DNA of 64,000 nt from Carettochelys insculpta (GCF_033958435.1 NC_134137.1:122424001-122488000); one strand, 5' to 3'. Positions 21,706-34,959 are shown, counted from the first letter of the stretch. Program-made: numbers and translations. Notes: generated from the sequence alone by a model not told the origin.

Positions 21706-22249
21706 ATGCGCTTAAGCAGGGGAGCACAAAGTGTGGGCTGGGCCCCCTTGGGGGGGGCATGAAATTTCTTAAGGAAGGCATTGCACAATTGCCTGCTGGG
21801 TGTCAGGCTTATTCATCTTATTAAAAATGTTGAAATGTTACTGTTTTATGCCAATTAATAATGTTTTTACATTCTACATACTAATTTCTTACACATGCTG
21901 AAAGGTTTTTTTTTTGTGTTGCTTTGTTGTTTTCCATATGAACATAGTCAAAATTTCTGTCTGCTTGGATTTCATTAGACAGGTTGGGGTCGGGGGCTGC
22001 TAATTACAGGGACAAAAAATGGAGCCTGATGTAAAAAGTCTGTGCTAAAGGAGTTTTTTTTTCCAGTTATCAGTTTCTGTGTTTATTTCACTCGAGTCAT
22101 TTTTCAATTGAACAGTTGGCTAGTGCTGCTCTACTAGCTGATTTCTGTATAACATAGTTACCTTTATGTGATATGGAAGTTTCATGTGCAGGTATTCAGT
22201 TGATCTGAAAACAACTAATTTTGAGAAATGACTGCATTTGAGCAACATT
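21706..22249. other. Non-coding flank, possible hAT 5' sequence
   Basis: There is no coding evidence. The run near 21737-21765 (GGGCCCCCTTGGGGGGGGCATGAAATTT) resembles terminal or untranslated parts of other hAT elements in composition, but no terminus can be fixed. Confidence 0.3.
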
Positions 22250-22600
22250 CCGAAGCCACTCTCGTTACACTGTATCCTGTGCTCATTGTAAGTTCTTGCT
22301 TTTGCTGCGCAGCATCTCCAAGGTCCTAATTTTCTGCCTGCACAGCTGCTAAATCTAGAGTAGATTCTACATCTAACACTAGTGCTGGCATTCCTGTGTC
22401 TTGATTTTTAGACAGTGGCATTGAAATGTCATTTGTGGATACAAAGTTTTCATCATCAGAACTGGAAGCATCACTATGAGTATGGTCCAAGATATCTTTT
22501 CTACAAGAAATAATATTATTAGCTTTAAACTCAACTGCTTCACTCTGTTGCTTTCACTGTCTCTTACTTTCACCACATTCAAATCTTCATTTCATTTTTA
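22250..22600 (-). pseudogene. Possible hAT/ZMYM1-like N-terminal remnant
   Basis: A minus-strand frame with stops reads an acidic Ser/Asp-rich segment (HSDASSSDDENFVSTND and following ALVLDVESTLDLAA). This resembles the poorly conserved N-terminal leader of ZMYM1-like hAT transposases. It lies on the same strand as the C-terminal remnant at 16090-17004, across the Harbinger insertion. The match is weak and composition-driven. Confidence 0.3.
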
Positions 22601-24034
22601 TAAATGGGTTCTTTTAAAACACAGTAAAACACAATGAATTAATTTGCTAAAGGCTATTGGTTATATAAAATTTTAATTGCATATACTTTGGAATGAATAT
22701 CATATAATAAGAGGTTGGGCTGTTATTTACTATGGCCCTTACAGCCTTATTTCAAAGTCTTAAAATTTTGTCTGATAACATGTTCCCATTATTAAATCCC
22801 TCTAATAACTGATTCATTACTATGAATATGAACACAGGACAATTGCCAAATTACAGATAAACTTCATTAAACAACTAGAATTAAAAGTTTATTAACACCA
22901 AAAAGCCTTTAAAGGTGAATCTAAAACTGGATGAAGAGGTAGCTTACAGCTGAGCCTCATATGATTATTGTATACAAAAACACAAGAAAAAATAGATAGA
23001 CATAGAGATAAATATCTAATTTAAAGATTAAACTCACCCTCAGACCAAGCAAAATCACTTTACAGTAACAATTAATTATGACTTTCAAAACCTCTAAATG
23101 AGGCAAAGAGTGTAAATAGTGTTTCATAACGTACAATTACTAATCACAGAATCTACTCCAGTCTCCAGTCACGCAGATGAAAACTCTGATGTGACCTAAA
23201 GATCAGTGAAGGCCCAATTATTTAAATCAAATTTTGCAGGTATATACAGCTTCTTTTGTTCTCTGTTACAACTGCAAAGTGTGTAATAGGTGGAAGTGAC
23301 TTGGCAGAAAAATGTTAAAATCTGAAACCCCTTTGTCTCCTGAGGCCTGGGTCAAATGACCCTGGTGTGCTTCTCTCACCCCCACCCGATAGAGCCTGGA
23401 TGCACGTGCAGGAAAAAATACACACTTCAGTACTTCATCCAAACAGCTTTACACACGTAGCACATAGTCTGAGCAAGTGAGATGCTTTGTTATGGTGGCC
23501 CTCTGGAAACCAACTGAAGTTAATCAAATTTCCTTGCAATTCTAGGGACACATCATCTCAAGATGCTAGTAAAAAGTCTGATGGTAGAAAACATTTTATA
23601 CTGGGACATCTGAAGCAAATAAGTCATGAAACACAACAGTTTTTTTTTGTTGTTTTCCATTATCTGCCCATAAAAAAGTGCTAGCAGCATAACAAAGTTT
23701 GTTAGCAACAATCAAAACATCCTTGCCCTAGAACAAGTTGGTGTGTCTAACTGTGATGCAGTTAACCATAATAGCAAAATAAACTAATTTGTCAATACCT
23801 TCACTATTATCATTAAAAGATAATTTATGGTTTTAATTAAATGTCTCTAGATATCATATACGAATTTGGCACTAAAGAGCATACATGGATTTAAGTAGCT
23901 GAAGCATAAAGCAGAGTCACGCCAGCAAAAAATCAGCCTGCAGAGTAGCTCGCCTCATGTGTGGGCAAACACGGCATTGCTGTTGGGTTCATTGGAACAT
24001 GCAAGCCCTCTCACCATGACAAGGTAGTGAGCCA
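22601..24034. other. Non-coding, no recognised repeat
   Basis: AT-rich sequence; no feature can be supported. Confidence 0.45.
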
Positions 24035-24240
24035 GAGAGTTTACGGAAGTACTTCTTTGCACAATGGCTCTTCTCCATCTCAGCTGTTAATGGGAAAAAG
24101 AATCAAATTTAATTTACCAATTGCAGAAAACATTCTGAAGTCTCATAGCAATGAACTATACAGAAGATTAAAGGAAATCAGAAGCTGAAGGAGAGATATT
24201 ATTTTGACAAAAGGCTGCATGATTTCCTTACCTCCCTGTT
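24035..24240 (+). pseudogene. Ty3/gypsy-type integrase C-terminal fragment
   Basis: The plus-strand frame reads SLHNGSSPSQLLMGKRIKF and continues through NELYRRLKEI. After a frame change it reads ERYYFDKRLHDF. These are the two conserved stretches after the catalytic core of LTR-retrotransposon integrases. Stops and a frameshift are present. The catalytic core does not precede it in this orientation; a core-like fragment lies inverted at 24770-24995. This is a short, rearranged and inactive relic. Confidence 0.6.
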
Positions 24241-24261
24241 CCTCCAATAGCTACCAGCTCC

Positions 24262-24740
24262 TGCCTCTTCTGTGATAAGATCTGTGCCTCCAGAATCAGG
24301 CTTCAAGAGAATCCTAAATATCTCTTGGGAGGATAGGCGCATGAATAATAGCCTCCTTAAAGAGCTGAACATGACTAGTATGGAAGCCGTTTTTATTCAC
24401 CAACAGCTTCATTGGATTGGTCATAAGGTCCGGTTGTCTGATCACCACCTCCCAAAACAGATTCTCTTTTCCGAGTTAAAGGAAGGACAGAGGAGCGGTG
24501 GGAGCCAGAGGAAATGATTTAAGGACATGCTGAAAGCACACATGAAAAGGAGAGGCATTGGTGTCAACACTTGGGAGAACCTTGCCCAGAACTGTTCGTG
24601 CTAAAGAGAGGTAGTACGTGAAGGAGTGGTGCAAATTGCTATTGCTGAATCGGGCTGGTCATCCATCAACAGAATCACAGATAGGAGGGTGACATGAAGA
24701 CATCCTCCTCATTATTGAGTGACTGCCAGGAAGAAGAAGA
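24262..24740 (+). pseudogene. Non-LTR retrotransposon 3' ORF end (RTE/Jockey-like)
   Basis: The open frame at 24272-24517 reads RRMNNSLLKELNMTSMEAVF and HQQLHWIGHKVRLSDHHLPK. After a stop it continues FKDMLKAHMKRRGIGVNTWE. This is the typical C-terminal tail following the reverse transcriptase of RTE/Jockey-like LINEs (motifs of the type RLRWxGHVxRMxDxRLPK). Only the tail is present, so it is a 5'-truncated, decayed copy. The exact clade is uncertain. Confidence 0.65.
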
Positions 24741-24769
24741 CAACTCCTGTATACCAATAAAGCTTAAAT

Positions 24770-24995
24770 CATGCAGACCATCAAAAGTATTTTTTCATAA
24801 GGTCCTTTACTGTCCTTATAAATCTTTCCACATGTCCATTTGATTGTGGTTAATTTGGAATTCATGTTATGTGATGAAAATCCTAATCTATGGCAAATTG
24901 CCTAAAAATTACAACCCAATATTGCTAAAGACTTCATCTGAAATGCCATGTTTGGAGAATATTCCCTTCATAGTGGCTATTATTGACTTGCTAAT
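24770..24995 (-). pseudogene. Gypsy-type integrase core fragment
   Basis: The minus strand reads IIATMKGIFSKHGISDEVFS, then, with stops, sequence at the position of the second catalytic Asp and the following FxNxHNQMDMW. This is the DDE core pattern of Ty3/gypsy integrases. It is inverted relative to the C-terminal piece at 24035-24240, so the element has been rearranged. Confidence 0.5.
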
Positions 24996-24999
24996 AGTA

Positions 25000-25277
25000 C
25001 AGGTTGAGCCCCTCTAATCCGGAATTCTCTCATCTGGCAACATCCATAATCCAATAGGATTTTAGTTAGCTGGATGACCACTTATATGGGTTGTGGTTCT
25101 CAGTGTTCTGTGCTGTTACTTAGTTATAATTTACCCCTAAATATCTTCTAAGAGCCCAGTAAGCCGTGGAAGTGTTGGTAATGCTGCTAGACAATATTGA
25201 CCTCCCATGGTTTGGCAAATTCTCTCGTTCGGCACAGGTCAGGTCCCAAGGGTGCTGGACGAGAGTGGTTCAACCTG
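25000..25277. mobile_element. Tigger-like (TcMar) MITE, copy 1
   Basis: It begins CAGGTTGAGCCCCTCTAATCC after TA and ends GGTTCAACCTG followed by CA (a mutated TA). A related element at 34637-34959 aligns with it in inverted orientation. Termini of the form CAGGTTGARC with TA target sites fit the pogo/Tigger branch of Tc1/mariner. It is non-coding. Confidence 0.7.
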
Positions 25278-28200
25278 CACTGTGCAATGTTCAAATGTTA
25301 GCATACAGAGCATAATATTAATCCTTCGATTTTCGGGTAAATCATGCCTACTTTCTCATAAGAACTGGATATACTTGACTTTTCTGCATTTGCAACATAC
25401 TGTTAGAGGTCGGGCTGTGATCAACACTTTCCACGTGATCTTCTGTACTTATTCTTCACCCTAGCAGTGGTTTTCATAGCAAGTGGTTCAATTTTTTTAT
25501 TTGACCTAATCAGGCTATATTGTTTTATACTTTGTTTGTGGATAACCCTCCTGGTGAATTCATTTTTGGCTTTTTTCTTGCTTCTTAAGCCAGGCAAGCT
25601 ACTACTCTGCTCACCAAACACATGCAAAGCCTCTATGTCAGGTGCTCCCTGTGATTCTCTGATGCCTCCCTTTCTTTGCTTTCAGTGTTAAACACGGGGG
25701 TTAACTTTAAAATGACTATAGTTTCCATCTCCTTCATTCTGTCTGACTCCATGTAACGATCTTGGGGTTCATTAAATAACAAACCACTGAAGGAGAAAGG
25801 AAGAAAGCTTTACTAAAACTGGAGGGCATCTCTGGTGAACTGCTGCACACAGCTGCTCATGGTTCCCAATGCCCGCCTTCACGGCACCCTCAATTCGTAA
25901 TTTCATAATACTGTCCCTTATGAAGGAGGGTCTCTAAATTACAATCTTCTCCAGACATCTCTTACAAGGAACGTGACAGGAGGCATTCTGACTGCCAGGG
26001 CAGTGTCAGCTGCAATGGGACTCTAGCTTTCATAGTTTGCAAGATGGTGGGGATCTCTGTCAAGGTTATATGGATAATCCCGGTGGAATGCAGAGGGGAA
26101 AGGTAGGAATGCAGAGGAAAAGTCATCCCCGTATCAATCTTAAATACTGTACTTCTTACCCTACCTGCAGACTTCAAATTACACAGCAACATAAGAGATA
26201 CAATTGTGATTGCACTGGGCGGGATAGAAAATAGTAGAAAGCTGGTGTGTGTGTGTGTGTGTGTGGGCGTGTGTGGAGATTGACAGGGCAATGCTGTATA
26301 AGTTCATGTCCTCAGCTGTGTAATTCATGTTGAATGTTCTAATTAAGACAGACTGCATGTGTTATGGCTTTAAATATCTTGGAACTGCAGGTAAGCTATT
26401 TTTACACAGATACACAACAACAAATGAAATGTCTGCCTAGATCCACATACTTAGATTTCTCTCTTTTGTTGTGGTTGTGCAACAGTAAGTTCCTCCACTT
26501 ACATCTTCTTTAGTAAAACTGCCTCTCTGTTATTCCATTTGACTTGGGCTCAACCAATGGCCCTCACTTGTCTGCCAAGAGCTAAAATGTTACAATGAAA
26601 TATGGAAAGCTGGTTTCTCACATAACCAAAGCCCTAAGTTATAGAGGCTCCAAGCAATTTGTCCACAATAGAATCCTGTGATTGCCCCATGGACCTACGT
26701 TCTTTTTTCAATCCACTGACCATGGTCTCATGAAATTGCTCTCTTTGAGAACTTCACAAGACTCCTTCTGGCACTGGTAAGAGGGTAAAACTGGGCACTT
26801 GTGACTGAGCTCATATTGACATTGCAGACACAGGTATATTTATAGCTGCACTTCATTGAAAGGACTGATGTTTTTCCTACTATACCAGATAGGGATTTTC
26901 TTCTGCATAAATTTAAATGCTGTCCTTTCCATTTTTTCTTCTAAAATCCACGTATTCAGACTTGTAATGACCTGTCTAGAAGAAAACACTGTACACTTTT
27001 CTGAGAACATTTTTATTTGTATTGAAAATTAAACATACGAGGATGAAAATAATTTGAGAATGTTCTAACTCAGATGGATCCTAATCAAACCTCAGAATCT
27101 GAATATCCCAAATATTCCATAAACCTGGAAATTTTGCAATGGCCTTTCTCTTTTAAACTGATAACTAAAACCCCTACTCTAAACATCTGTGAACACTGAG
27201 AATCAAATGATCAAAAGCCTAATGTTGGGCCCAGTCCAGCACCCACTGGTGTCAATAGAAAGACACTCACTGACTTTGTAGGCATTGGCTCAAGCTTATT
27301 GTCTTTAACAAGTGACTAAACAGATATGCAGTCTAAATAAAATGCTATAAACCAGCCCATCAGGATTGTGTCTTCTGCTGTTCCCTTCCAAAACCACTCC
27401 TGTGATGTTTCTTAGTGCCTAATCAAAGAAAACCATTCTGAATGGATCAATAACAAAACTCATTTTCTTTGTAATTTTATTTCAATCATTGCTGTACAGT
27501 GACTCTCCTATAATGTATATCACTATGTTGCCAGCTTACAATGCCTAATTTTCTGCTATTGCCACAGATATCTTCAAGCTACAGCTGCTCAGTATTATTT
27601 CAGATTAGATGGGAAAGGTCTCCTGACAGGGCATGCATCTTTGTGTGTTTTTAAACAGTTCTTAGCACACTATGGCTGAGCAAAACTGAAAAATTAATGA
27701 TAATTTAGTTTGCAAATTCTTGGAGGTTGTTTTCTATTTATGATGGGCTCTTTTTTTTTCTGTTCACATGCCCTCAATTTAGCCTATAATCAGAGCACTG
27801 ATTCCTGTTAATATTAGATTTGCAACAACCAAAACTGGAGGATAATTTATAATCTGTCCAGAACATGTTGCCAATCTTCTGCATATTTGGTTTTTGGTCC
27901 TTTCTTCCTTCCCACACTTTTTCTTCTCTACCCACACTAATAGCTTGGGATTTAGACTGATCCTACCTGAAAAGAGGGGAAAGGGGGGAAATCAAGTAAT
28001 CTGTGCTTTTCTGGATTATTAAAAACTGAAGCTTCTGTATATATGAATGTTTGATGCCATCATGTTCAGTTTTGAAATGGGAAAGGAAGTTGGGAGCTAG
28101 AAAGTAGCAATCTCTCAGTGTTAATTAATGGGAGGATGGGCTGTATAAAACCATTGGCACCAAGAAGACACATGCCAAACAAATTAAACAACATGATTTT

Positions 28201-28334
28201 ATATCATAGGCCTTCTTGTCTATGTACTAGAATACGAGCCTATTGGGCAAGGGACTCTGCCATCAATAAAGTGCTATGTGCACTTTGGCTAAGTAAAGTA
28301 ACAGAGAGAAAGCCATGATAGTCTATATACTATC
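25278..28334. other. Repeat-poor non-coding stretch
   Basis: About 3 kb without a recognisable mobile element or exon apart from a (TG)n tract. All ORFs are short and lack resemblance to known proteins. Given its position it may be EDAR intron or upstream DNA. Confidence 0.4.
26244..26275. repeat. (TG)n microsatellite
   Basis: A run of TG dinucleotides with one interruption (GGGCG) near 26265-26270. Confidence 0.9.
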
Positions 28335-28495
28335 AAAACAAAAAAGCAGTCCAGTAGCCCTTTAAAGACTAGCAAAATAATTTAGTAGGTGACAAGCTTC
28401 TGATCTGAAGAAGTGGGTCTGTCCCACAAAAGCTCATCACCTAATATATTATTTTGTTAGTCTTTAAAGGGCTACTGGACTGCTTTTTTGTTTTG
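28335..28495. repeat. Foldback element with inverted PLE-tail arms, copy 1
   Basis: The left arm (AAAACAAAAAAGCAGTCCAG...) and right arm (...CTGGACTGCTTTTTTGTTTT) are inverted copies of about 60 bp. The centre retains CTGAAGAAGTGGGTCTGTCCCAC, a small stem-loop that also occurs in related elements. The arms contain the TTTGTTAGTCTTTAAAG string that also ends the Penelope-like element near 48030. Confidence 0.7.
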
Positions 28496-31158
28496 GCTAA
28501 ATAAAGATATGCCTCCCAGGCCTAAATCCAGTAGCCAAGCCCCAAAGTTCTGGGGCAAGGTGAGAGTGGGGCATGGATCTGCAGCTCGGAAGGGGTGGGG
28601 TCGAGAGCAGAAGAGGCATGGCTTATGGCAGTCAGCACTTAGCCCCACCCACACCGTGGTGCTGGGAACCCCCCCGCCCCCACACCATAGCCATGCAAAG
28701 CAGTACTGACATGGCACTTCAAAGGCATCTGGAGTTTGCCAAAGCCACAGCAGTGGTGGCAGGAGTTCCAGGCCTCTTTGAAACACGAGGTCCTGGGGCA
28801 ACTGCCCTTTTTCCCCGCTGTTGGTAGGCCTGAGCCAGGTACGTCTGCTGCACATGTATTCTTAGTCTGCAAATCCATTTTATATTTGCTGTCCATGTCA
28901 CAGACATTGCACTCAGCCTACTTTCCTCTGCCTCCTTCACCCCAAACACAACTCTTACAATCCCCTTTTACCTTCCCCCACTGGCTGCATTAGGGATTTG
29001 ATTTTTACATGTAAGTGATAGCATTTATCATAAATTAAGTGGCCATTATAAGATGAGGTACCTGAAGCCATCAGTCTGTGGTTGATTTGAAAACAGACGA
29101 GTCTCAACAATGAGCTTAAAAGAAGGGTGACAGGTATAAATCTTGTCTTCAAACAACCAGGCACATTCCAGACTTCAGAGACACTTCTTTGTATGAGATT
29201 TCTTTTATTCCCTCCCCTTTTCTTTTCCTTGGGCTTGGAAGAAGATAAAAGTGCAGGGGTGTGTGCATTCGTTTAGTCTGATAATGAAGGTGAGGCTCAC
29301 GGGCATGGTAATTTGGCAGCCTCTCACTTCCTGCAACTGTTTAAAAAAATTATCCAAGGGCTGCTTAAAAACAAACCCTTTTTGTTAAGCTGTTGGTGGG
29401 TCATTCTTATGATGGAGCCATGCAATTAATCTTGATTGTATTAAGGGGGCAGGTTGTCTTTGTATGGTTTCCTGAGCTATAATTAATGAAGATCAAAAAA
29501 TGTTACACAGGCATAATATTTAACACACAGGCTATGAAATATGGGCAGGAATTAACATCAAAACCAACTCACTTTTCTTCATAGGATCTTTCCCTCTACA
29601 GTGAGAGCTTTTAACAATCCATTTTGGTGAAAAATAATAGGTTCTAAATCCAAAGGAATGTAGTAGTTTCATCAGATTAAAAGATGGGTGCCTGTTCTGT
29701 AAGTATGGTCAAAGGGTTCTGGGGCATTGATTCCTATTGTCTTTGGTAGCTAAGGGTGCTTGGCAACTTCCAAGATGGGCTCATAAACAGAGTTCTTCCT
29801 ATGCCTAGAAGTTTAAGGCAAGTGTGTGTGTTTGTGTAAATCAAAACTTGCAAAGCAACACAGCACCAGGATCTTACATGTAAAAAAAAAAACAAACCAA
29901 AACTAAATGCTTTTGCCTTTGGGAATTTTGTAGAACAGATTATCTTTTATCTCTACTGCTGATGTAAGATTCAGTTGGAATGATTTATAGATTATTTAGT
30001 TCTTGATAATGGCACTACAAATAAAACAAACAAAACAGAAGTGCATGAGCTGAAAACACAGAACAGCAGAACCTCACAATTTTACTTTGGCACGGGTAAC
30101 CTACTGCCCCACCTTCTTTTTGTCACCCAATCGCTGAAGCAAGGAAATCAAGAAGCAGCCACCAGTGAGGTAATTGAAAAACAGTTGGCTCTAAATATCA
30201 CTGATTCACAAAACAAATGCACACTTTGTACAAACAACAGAAATATGAATTTATCCGGCTGGGGTGGTGTTCATTTAACAGAAAGTTATTTTTATATCTG
30301 TGTTTCATATAAATGTGTAGAAACAACTAAGAATTGGTTTGGCAGCAATCAGCAATAAGCCGAAATCAAGCCGTAATTGGTCTGATGTAGGGGGCCCTTA
30401 AATTCTTTTAATACATGATTACATTGGGGTGGATAATTCCTGTAAGATCCAGAAGTGGAGGGGAGCACCCTGTGGCGGGGGGAGGGAGAATTAATATTCT
30501 CTGTCGCCATCCTCTCTGTGGGATCCAGGCACCACCTGAGAGGGAACGCATTGGGAAGGGACTAGCAGTGCAAATTACATATTAAGAAGCGGGAGGAATG
30601 TGTGCATCACCTCATCCCCCAGAGTGTATTTCTTCAAAAGTTTTAAGGAAGCAGGTGGCATAATTCACCCTGGAGACCCTGGTGTAAGGTACATTTCTCT
30701 GCTGGAGGTCCAGGGCCAACAATGAGTCGAGCAGTTGACTGAAACTGAGCCTGAGCAACACAGAGATGGGCAGAGGAAGTTATTTTGAACAGTTCAGACA
30801 CAGTGCAGGCTCCAGGTGTTGAGGCTACATACCCACAATTAGTCAATTCAGGCCGTAGTGTAGGTGTGTCTGGGGATATCTCTGCACAGCATTTTGGAGC
30901 TCACATGACCAAGCCTCTCAGCCTGGGTTAGCAGACCGCCCCCATCCCTAGGCATCAGAGTCCAAGATCCAACTCAAGTCCCAATTTCAAAGCTTTGTCG
31001 ACAGGGCTATTTTCTAGAGAATCAGAGTGAGCCCCATCAGCCTGAGTACGTGGATCCAGGCTGGGAAGCTCACCATGGCTCATTTCAAAATGCTGCCTTG
31101 ACCTATGCTGAGATTCCTCCCTGTTGCTGAGCTCTCAGAACAGTGCCCTACACAAGTA
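28496..31158. other. Repeat-poor non-coding stretch
   Basis: Part of 28500-28840 may be an old unclassified repeat, since its GGGGCAACTGCCC string recurs in variant form near 40074 and 50090. From about 28985 to 30560 no repeat is recognisable, and the composition is balanced with many homeodomain-like TAAT/ATTA motifs. No exon can be supported. Confidence 0.35.
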
Positions 31159-31477
31159 GGCTGTGTCTACACTGGAGAGTTCTGTCGACAGAATGTGCCT
31201 TCTGTTGACAGAACTCAGGGAGCATCTACACTCATAAAGCCGTCTGTCAACAGAGTCTTGACAGAACTCTGCTTTGCCTGGACAGAGTACTATCGACACA
31301 AACACTGTTGACGGAGAGGGCTTATGGTTGCCAGGTAGCCATCTGGCTTTCTGTCACCACAGGACAGTGCAGCCTGGCAGTTCTCTGTTGGCAGAGCAAG
31401 TTACGTGCAGCTGCAATCTGTCGACAGAGGTTCCATCGAGATTTCTGTCAACAGATGCATCTAGTGTAGACATAGCC
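31159..31477. mobile_element. Harbinger-type MITE with TGTCGACAG interior
   Basis: The ends GGCTGTGTCTACAC and GTGTAGACATAGCC are flanked by GTA on both sides (31156-31158, 31478-31480). The 319-bp interior is full of TGTCGACAG/TGTTGACAG palindromes. A related but broken copy lies at 53416 onward. It is non-coding. Confidence 0.8.
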
Positions 31478-31747
31478 GTAATGTCTTCCACCATCTTGGC
31501 TAGGAGACTCGGTCCCTGCCCTGCATAGCGTGCTTGGAGTGCCAGTGCTGGCTTCCTGCTGCAGGGCAGCGGATCTCCAAGCATCGTGGGGCAGGTCTGG
31601 CTCACCTGGAAGGAAACAGCTCCATGCACTCCCACTCTCCTTCCCACTGGCTGGAGGAAAGGAAGCATAGGAAACTGCTCACCTGGAAGCTTTCCCCACT
31701 GCTCTCGTTGACTGGAATCCAAAGGGAGCAGTGGAAGGTGGTTCCTT

Positions 31748-32236
31748 GGAGCGACAGGGAGCACAGAGCCATATAATTGCCTCCAACCCCCCTCAGGCAC
31801 CCACCCTCCCCCCCAGGCCTTGTTTGCCCATGTGCACCCTGCCTTCTACCCTAACCCCCCCAGCCCACTCCTGCACCCAACCTCCAAGCCAGACCCTGTT
31901 CCCCATACCCCCGGCTACACCTCACTTCTGGCCTAGATCCTGGCAACCTCCTCCTACACACTCAAACCCTCATTTTTGGCTCCACCCCCAGCTCCACAAA
32001 CTCTACTATCCCCACGACCCCAGAAGAGTTAATCTGGCCTGTGGGAAGTTCTGAACCTCAGTCCTCCCTCTCCACCCTCATGGGGTTGTAGCACAATAAG
32101 AGTGAGATTGGGGCCACATCCATGAGGTTTGCTTTGATACTTTTTTTTTTTTTTTGGCTTTCCACTTTTGTGTGGCCCTTGACTAATTTTTCTGTGGGTC
32201 AGTGGCCCCTGACTCAAAAAAGCTTCCCCACCCCTG
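31748..32236. mobile_element. Truncated hAT-type element
   Basis: The right end AGCTTCCCCACCCCTG resembles the right end of the hAT element at 13592-14540 (AGCTTTGCCCACCCGTG), and the C-rich interior is similar. No left terminus is found, so it is 5' truncated. It is non-coding. Confidence 0.45.
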
Positions 32237-34636
32237 CCCTAAACAGACAACATCAAAAAGTTTTGATTTGGACATACATGAACATTTTACTTTATTTAAA
32301 ATGAAATTTGGTAAATTAATATGAAAGATGCAAAAAGAGCTAAATGTATGTCCCTTATGATATATTGCTGCATACTTACACTTCTATGTGGCAATAGCCT
32401 AAAAGCAATAATATAATATTTAAGGTGTTTAGAGATAAATGAATGCATTTTGTCATCATGGGTGGTTGGCCATGGAAAGGTTTGCATGCAGCCAGATAAG
32501 TCTGAGAACTTCTGCTCTATAGCGATGGCCTCAATCTGTTGCCAAAGACAAGGCTCAGGGTGACAGGATCATAGTTTATTAGGAAAAACCAAACAAACCT
32601 AATTATAGGCTCTTTAATCTAGCAGACACAGGTAAAACATGATCCTAAACAGTGAGGCTAATTAGCCATTGAAACAATTTATCAAAGAAGCGTGGCAGAT
32701 TCTGCATCACTACCAATTGTTAACTCAGGAATGGAGGCTTTGTCCAGGAGATCGACACTATCAATTATTCTAGGGAAGTTTTATGCCCTGTGTTATACAA
32801 GAGATCAGACAACATATGCACGCCCGTCCCTTCTGGCCTCAGAATCAATTATAGTAAAAGGAATTTTCCAGCCCTGAGCCATTTTGATGATTACAGATTT
32901 AATGTGACCGCCTAAAATTTTGTCCAGGCTTACAGTTTCTCAAGCAGAGCGAGTGGTTCTTTTGGACATGGTTGTGATTTTTTTTCCCTCTTTCTCTTTT
33001 TGTCAGAATTTTCAGGTATCCACAAATTCCCATAAAAAAGACAAGGAAAGGGAAAGCTGAGGCATGTCCATATTTGGGGTATGTCAGAATGCTTGGTCTG
33101 CCATTCCGGAAGACTGGGAACCACAAATAACACAATGTCTGGAAAATGAATGCCTGTGCAGCTGTGTGTCTGGCTGAACATTACACCTCTTTAATGTTAG
33201 TGGATGACTTCACCTGGTGTGCATCAGGCTAATGCAGCTGCTGATCCCATACTTTTTCGTACGTTTTAGAAACCTCCTCTTCTTGTGACTATGGACCCCC
33301 AAAGATAGTTTTCTGGGAGGGAAGCACACAGAGGCTGTCTGGCAACTTTTAACGAAGTGGCATGTGGAGAGATTTGCAAATAAGAACAATCACTTACCTG
33401 GTCTCTGAAGCAATATAGCGTATAACAATAATTCTCATGCAACATACTCCTGTGTGTGGCCGAGGTCCTCAGGCAGTTGGATTTCAGCAGCCAGCAGTCT
33501 CAACAAGTTGCTGTCAGGAGTCCAAGGCAGAGCCTGAATGTCAGGAGCTAAATACTCTTCTCTTGCTACAGACTAGCTTAGCTGGTACTTCAGAGGAAGA
33601 TGTGCCTTGCATTAAAAGGTCTGGTGCTGAGCACCGTTGAATAGTGCATCCGTGTACTAAAGCTACTGAAGCTTAAGTGTATTTTTATCAATTATCTGTT
33701 TGTTTCATTCATTACTTGGAGGGTAAAGAGAGGCAGTTCTCACTTCAGACCAGTTTCAATATGGGCAAGATAACAAGCATCCCTGCTATGCAGCTGGGAC
33801 TAGTGATTCTCCATAAAGCATCAACCCCAGTTTCATAACTGACATGTGAAACACATTGTGGGAGGTGAGGTAAGCTTCGAAGTGTTCCAACTGGGACTTA
33901 ACTAGCCGCAGTAACATTGGTGAGAAAAGCACTTGTGCTCCGTTCCAGGACAAAGGGATGCTGCGGTTTTTGTCTCTCTGTGATGCGTGTGGTCTGATTG
34001 CACGTGGAGCATTTTTGAAAGTCACTGAGCTGCTTTATTTTCTTAGTTTGCAAGACAAAAAGGCATTGGGGAAAGAAGCGAAAAGAAACATATTTCAAAG
34101 CCAAGAATGAAGAGAAACCAAAAGCCCTACAGAGATAGGTGACAGGAAGATGAGAATTTCTGTGTGTTGACGGACAAGTGATTAACAGAGCTGACAGTGC
34201 AGCTTCTTGCAGAAACAATGGCTAGTAGAGTGACAAGGTGAGCTAGGTAACCACCAGTCTAACGTATCAGACTACAGCAGTCCAGGTACACTTTTAAACA
34301 CCAGTCAGAAAGGAATTGACAAGTAGAGCATTAACGAACACCTATAATCCATTGTAAGGACTGGCAAGAGAAGCTTATTGGTAGCCAATAGCCGATAACT
34401 CTGAAGCTGGGAATTTAATTACTCACCCAGGAGTAGGTATTTTCAGAGATGAGATCTTTTTGGGCCCCCTAAGCTTTTTTAAATTAAGCAGGAAAAATTA
34501 ATCCTTTTATGATCTCTTTGCGAATCCGGGATACTGTGCTCCAAGAAGACATTTGGAATCGTTCAGGATTTTTCCTAGAGGCTATAGTGATTGGTTATGG
34601 ATTTCTTGCACTGAAAAAAAGCAGTCTTTCAGAGTA
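32237..34636. other. Non-coding, no recognised repeat
   Basis: No exon or repeat boundary can be supported. The ORFs are short and unrelated to known families. Confidence 0.4.
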
Positions 34637-34959
34637 CAGGTTGAACCTCTCTAATCCAACACCCTCAGGACTTGACTGACGCCAGACAAGATAATTTGCC
34701 AGACCATGGGAGATCAATATTGTCTAGCACGTTACCAACACTTCCACTGCTTACTGGGCTCTTAGAAGACATGTGGGGTAAATTACAGCTAAATAACAGT
34801 ACAGAACACTGAGAGCCAGAAATGGTGGCTGTAACCAAACTTTATGGCTCTGCGGGAAACTTGGCCACCTATGAAAAGTGGTTGTCCATCTAACTAAAAT
34901 CATGCTGAATTAAGGATGGTGCTGGACGAGAGTGTTCTGAATTAGAGAGGTTCAGCCTG
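34637..34959. mobile_element. Tigger-like (TcMar) MITE, copy 2
   Basis: It starts CAGGTTGAACCTCTCTAATCC and ends GAGAGGTTCAGCCTG, with TA on both sides (34635-34636, 34960-34961). It is homologous in inverted orientation to 25000-25277. It is non-coding. Confidence 0.75.
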
